This document shows positions 61,701 to 64,000 of a stretch of DNA of 64,000 nucleotides, piece after piece. The translations under genes and the position numbers were made by a program. Under the pieces are notes generated by a model. It ran no database searches, was not told the origin of the DNA, and worked only from the letters and a program-made list of their open reading frames with translations. This DNA comes from Phoronis australis (Eukaryota > Phoronida > Phoronidae). Numbering within the stretch: position 1 is the stretch's first letter; every line of letters begins with the position of its first letter. The stretch is taken from contig NMRA01000161.1 of the NCBI GenBank assembly GCA_002633005.1, positions 609,516-673,515 on the forward strand, given 5' to 3'.

Positions 61701-63922
61701 CTGATGGAATTCATATGCTTTAATTCAAAGTGTTCTAGAATTGTTTTTAAAATGTTCCACTTTTGCATGAGAGGCTATCAAAAAAGATTTTAGGATTTTC
61801 ATGAAAAAATGCATGAAGTGAAATGAAATTATCATTTAAAATCTGTAATGGTTTTTTAGTTCTTATTTTGAACATTGATATCAAATGAAATTTGGTCATG
61901 TTACTGATACCGTTGTTTTGCTTTCAATGTGTTTTTCTTTTTTGTTACATTTTACTAAAAATACATGTTCACGTGACCCAATTGAAGGCAGATTGGTAAA
62001 AAGTAAAAATTCAAATTCTACAGGCTTGCTAGTTTCAGAAAATATGTACTTTTACTAAATTAAAATCTATTTTGTTTATTGGCTTAATACACCGACTTGT
62101 GGATAAGGTTCTACATTAATGTAAGGGTTGTTGGAGATAAGGTTCTACATTAATGTAAGGGTTGTTGGAGATAAGGTTCTACATTAATGTAAGGGTTGTT
62201 GGAGATAAGGTTCTACATTAATGTAAGGGTTGTTGGAGATAAGGTTCTACATTAATGTAAGGGTTGTTGGAGATAAGGTTCTACATTAATGTAAGGGTTG
62301 TTGGAGATAAGGTTCTACATTAATGTAAGGGTTGTTGGAGATAAGGTTCTACATTAATGTAAGGGTTGTTGGAGATAAGGTTCTACATTAATGTAAGGGT
62401 TGTTGGAGATAAGGTTCTACATTAATGTAAGGGTTGTTGGAGATAAGGTTCTACATTAATGTAAGGGTTGTTGGAGATAAGGTTCTACATTAATGTAAGG
62501 GTTGTTGGAAATAAGTCTTTTATGGTTGAGTAAGCCAGTTATAATTTGCGTTTAATGGCATCCCTTTATTTTTGTAGAAAATAAATCTGAAACTAAATAA
62601 GGCGATCCAGGTCCTCCCAAGGATACTATTGTTTCACGAAATGAAGAATATAAATAGGTAAATAAAACAACAAGAATGGATCAACTGAAATTTTCGGATA
62701 TAATAATGTCCTTCGTCAACAGAAATAAAGTAAAATCAAACACTAAATGTCAATTGTCATATAGTGTTTGATTTTACTTTATTTCTGTTTATGTTGACGA
62801 AGGACGTTACTATATCTGAAAAATTTCACACTTGATCCATTCTTGTTGTTTTATTTACCAATTTATTTTTGTGTCATTGTCACTTCATAGTTCACTGCCT
62901 CTCTCTTTCTCTCTATCTGTTTTAGTATTGACCGCTGCTGATTGAGTGGTTGCAGCATTTTTTTTTATCGTGTGTCGCGCTGGTTTCCATTAAATTTACC
63001 TTTATAAACTGAAAATTTCCAGGTCTCTGGTCAAGTTGAAGTCCACAAGCAAGACTGACGCAACTAACCCAAATAAACGGAAAGTGAACGAAGACGGTAA
63101 ATTAAGCAACCTTGCGCAGTCGGTACACGACTCTAAAAGTGTGGGATTATTTAACTCTGAACAACCCACGCTTAAAGTTGCCATTAGGAAAGGAACTTTC
63201 TCCAATTCAAACACTGAATTTGATCCAGTAAAGAGGGACTCGCCACAAGAGACTGCTAAAGTGCCAGATTTCCGCGAGTGTTTACCAACGGTGCCTAAGA
63301 TCCATCAGTTGATTGATCTGTCTTGCAGTTCTAGTTCGTCAAGCTCTTTGACCAAACAAGCAAGTCAAGAGCCTAGTGCAAAGTTAGTGGTGAACACAGG
63401 CTCTCTGCTCTCACTCAGTGAAAGCTCGGTCCCGCTGAAGAAACGGAAGAAGCACACCTGCACACAGGTTGCTGACGCCCCACAGCGAGCACTGAGATCG
63501 AATTCTAGCGCAGCACTCTTGCCTGGTTTACCATACTACGGACCTCGCAGGACACGAAATTCCTCCAATATAAAAGTGTTTAATTCAGTTAGTTGTAGTT
63601 CTGAAACTACAACAGCGGTTGCGGTGTCTTCGTCTTCGTTGTCGCTTGCATCATCTTCAATAGACAACACCCAGTCTTCATTCTCATCATCCTCAGTTCG
63701 AAAACGACAGCCGTCGAAAGGATCTGAGCCTAGCACTGGTTCTTCAAGTCCACCCAAAGTCCCAGCTAGACCGACGCGATCTAGGTCGAAGAGTGGTGAA
63801 TGCAAGACGCAGTCGGGTGATCGACTGTCCCCACCGACCCGAACCTTGCCTCACCCGCCAAAGCCGTCGAGCTTAAGGCGGAGTGAACGTAGTAGAAAGA
63901 CGGGGTCTTGTGCAAGCAGTAG
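49721..63922 (+). CDS. TRIP12: TRIP12, HECT-type E3 ubiquitin ligase (N-terminal part, 3'-partial)
   Basis: Two exons are visible. Exon 49721-49852 carries the ATG at 49761 (MADQPKALSGGSRRSHRDT). Exon 63023-63922 joins in phase (AG/G gives Arg) and ends at GTGAGT in phase 2. Together they give about 330 residues. Human TRIP12 starts [20 protein letters not shown], and its disordered head contains LRRSTRQKTTGSCAST; here the counterpart is SLRRSERSRKTGSCASSR. The region is Ser-rich and basic (several runs of five or more Ser) and disordered, as in the family. The armadillo repeats, WWE and HECT domains must lie to the right. Human TRIP12 acts in the nucleus on ubiquitin-fusion substrates, p14ARF turnover and DNA-damage ubiquitin signalling. 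The intron between the exons, 49853-63022, is 13.2 kb. Confidence 0.85.
49736..49777 (+). promoter_or_regulatory. Overlapping upstream ORF in the TRIP12 leader
   Basis: An ATG at 49736 opens 13 codons and stops at TAA 49775-49777, overlapping the main ATG at 49761 in another frame. Its context (CTGGCATGT) is weak. If the leader is spliced as drawn, it would reduce initiation at the main start. Confidence 0.5.
50380..52900. repeat. Degenerate intronic repeat region
   Basis: Phrases such as CAGGTCGCCAAACGAAATCT (about 50430) and AGGTTGCCACAAACAATCTG (about 50892) recur, and a distant relative appears near 57510. The rest is low-complexity sequence with scattered ORFs that have no recognisable product. 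Confidence 0.35.
52920..54650. repeat. Old tandem repeat, about 431 bp period
   Basis: ATGATTGTGAAAATTGGCAT in the setting ACCAAACCACTC recurs at 53341 and 53772, 431 bp apart. The flanking phrases CCTAGTGGCAATTTTAGTT, GGATCTTTATTGAATTTAGC and GATGATTTTCC.ACGACTTCG recur in the same order. Within each unit the CCCCTAGTGGCAATTTT phrase appears twice, so the unit is itself a diverged dimer. ORFs here (52919-53233, 53145-53492) are by-products. Confidence 0.7.
55797..58665. repeat. 2.9 kb duplicated segment, copy 1
   Basis: It is near-identical and collinear with 59121-61992, from TACCTCTGTTTGTCAGAAGT to AATTGAAGGCAGA. Differences are scattered substitutions and small indels. Copy 1 lacks about 33 bp just before the N gap that copy 2 has. 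Neither copy encodes a recognisable protein; paired ORFs such as 57417-57626 and 60707-60916 persist only because the copies are so similar. Confidence 0.9.
58330..58665. repeat. Dispersed TTAAGG-ended repeat, copy E (cut by the gap)
   Basis: The left end is TAAGGGTTATTTAGGACCCT. The right end is lost in the N gap. It is the counterpart of copy F in the second duplicate. Confidence 0.7.
58666..58752. other. Assembly gap (87 N)
   Basis: An unresolved run of N falls exactly where copy 1 of the duplicated segment stops. What follows (58753-59120) is unlike its surroundings and matches nothing else I noticed in the window. Confidence 0.98.
59121..61992. repeat. 2.9 kb duplicated segment, copy 2
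   Basis: Partner of 55797-58665, in the same orientation, with a start-to-start distance of 3324 bp. It retains the stretch ACATTTTACTAAAAATACAT that copy 1 lost, and it continues past the duplication into the 34 bp satellite. Confidence 0.9.
61628..62101. repeat. Dispersed TTAAGG-ended repeat, copy F
   Basis: The most complete of the right-hand copies: left end TAAGGGTTATTTAGGACCCT, then TTCCACTTTTGCATGAGAGG and AATTAAAATCTATTTTG. Its right end (GATAAGGTTCTACATTAATG) runs straight into the 34 bp satellite. Confidence 0.7.
62102..62509. repeat. 34 bp minisatellite, 12 units
   Basis: Twelve virtually identical 34 bp units, each starting GATAAGGTTCTACATTAATG and ending GTAAGGGTTGTTGGA. Each unit contains the 12 bp palindrome TACATTAATGTA. 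The first unit is the right end of copy F of the dispersed repeat, so the satellite grew from a transposon terminus. The homogeneity points to recent expansion. Confidence 0.95.
62657..62859. mobile_element. 203 bp foldback MITE
   Basis: The arms at 62657-62744 and 62763-62859 are near-perfect reverse complements (outer end GGTAAATAAAACAACAAGAA, inner end AAGTAAAATCAAACACT), with an 18 nt loop. The element is almost all hairpin. It lies about 160 bp before the TRIP12 exon at 63023. Confidence 0.9.
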
Positions 63923-64000
63923 GTGAGTGGAGTGGTGTGTCTATTGTTGGGCATGTCATGATGACGTGCAGAGTCCTGTCGATCACCCAGCGTAAGTCCA

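Noticed and set aside
62102-62509. CRISPR-like array
   Set aside because: The units are contiguous and identical with no spacers, and the context is an animal intron. It is a minisatellite.
63536-63805. 89-residue minus-strand ORF rich in Asp/Glu
   Set aside because: It is the antisense reading of the Ser-rich TRIP12 exon; acidic codons mirror Ser codons.
1-64000. tRNA, rRNA or snRNA genes
   Set aside because: I found no tRNA-like B box with matching arms and no recognisable rRNA or snRNA core on either strand by eye.

Overview
The window is animal nuclear DNA. It is AT-rich, with long introns and consensus GT-AG splice sites, abundant small non-autonomous transposon-like repeats and one assembly gap. 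Three conserved metazoan genes can be rebuilt exon by exon. Their proteins are slow-evolving and align along most of their length with the human proteins as I remember them. Intron sizes, repeat load and an apparent duplicated haplotype suggest a polymorphic invertebrate, perhaps a non-vertebrate deuterostome. I cannot name the species.

Layout. (1) 455-4818, plus strand: MITD1 (MIT-domain ESCRT-III partner), five exons; the 5' end lies left of the window. (2) 4.8-10.0 kb: convergent intergenic space with one repeat and one unrecognised coding-like ORF. (3) 10005-45690, minus strand: a complete 24-exon CEP135 (centriole assembly coiled-coil protein), whose phases all join and predict 1242 residues. 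Its introns hold hAT-like and other MITEs, two decayed intronic copies of its own exons, several minisatellites and a possible frame-preserving cassette exon. (4) 45.7-49.7 kb: divergent intergenic region with a TISU/YY1-like element on the CEP135 start codon and a candidate TRIP12 promoter near 48.2-48.5 kb. (5) 49721-63922, plus strand: the first coding exon and the large second coding exon of TRIP12 (HECT ubiquitin ligase), separated by a 13.2 kb intron. That intron holds a 431 bp-period tandem repeat, a 2.9 kb near-identical duplication on both sides of an N gap, a 12-unit 34 bp satellite and a 203 bp foldback element.

Functional theme. MITD1 acts at the midbody in abscission, CEP135 builds the centriole, and TRIP12 is a nuclear ubiquitin ligase. 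Nothing in the sequence shows co-regulation. MITD1 and CEP135 converge, while CEP135 and TRIP12 diverge. I found no new enzymatic or defence system. The unusual content is in how introns are being built: exon-derived tandem arrays, an hAT-like element family carrying an exon-like core, and a satellite grown from one end of a transposon-like repeat.
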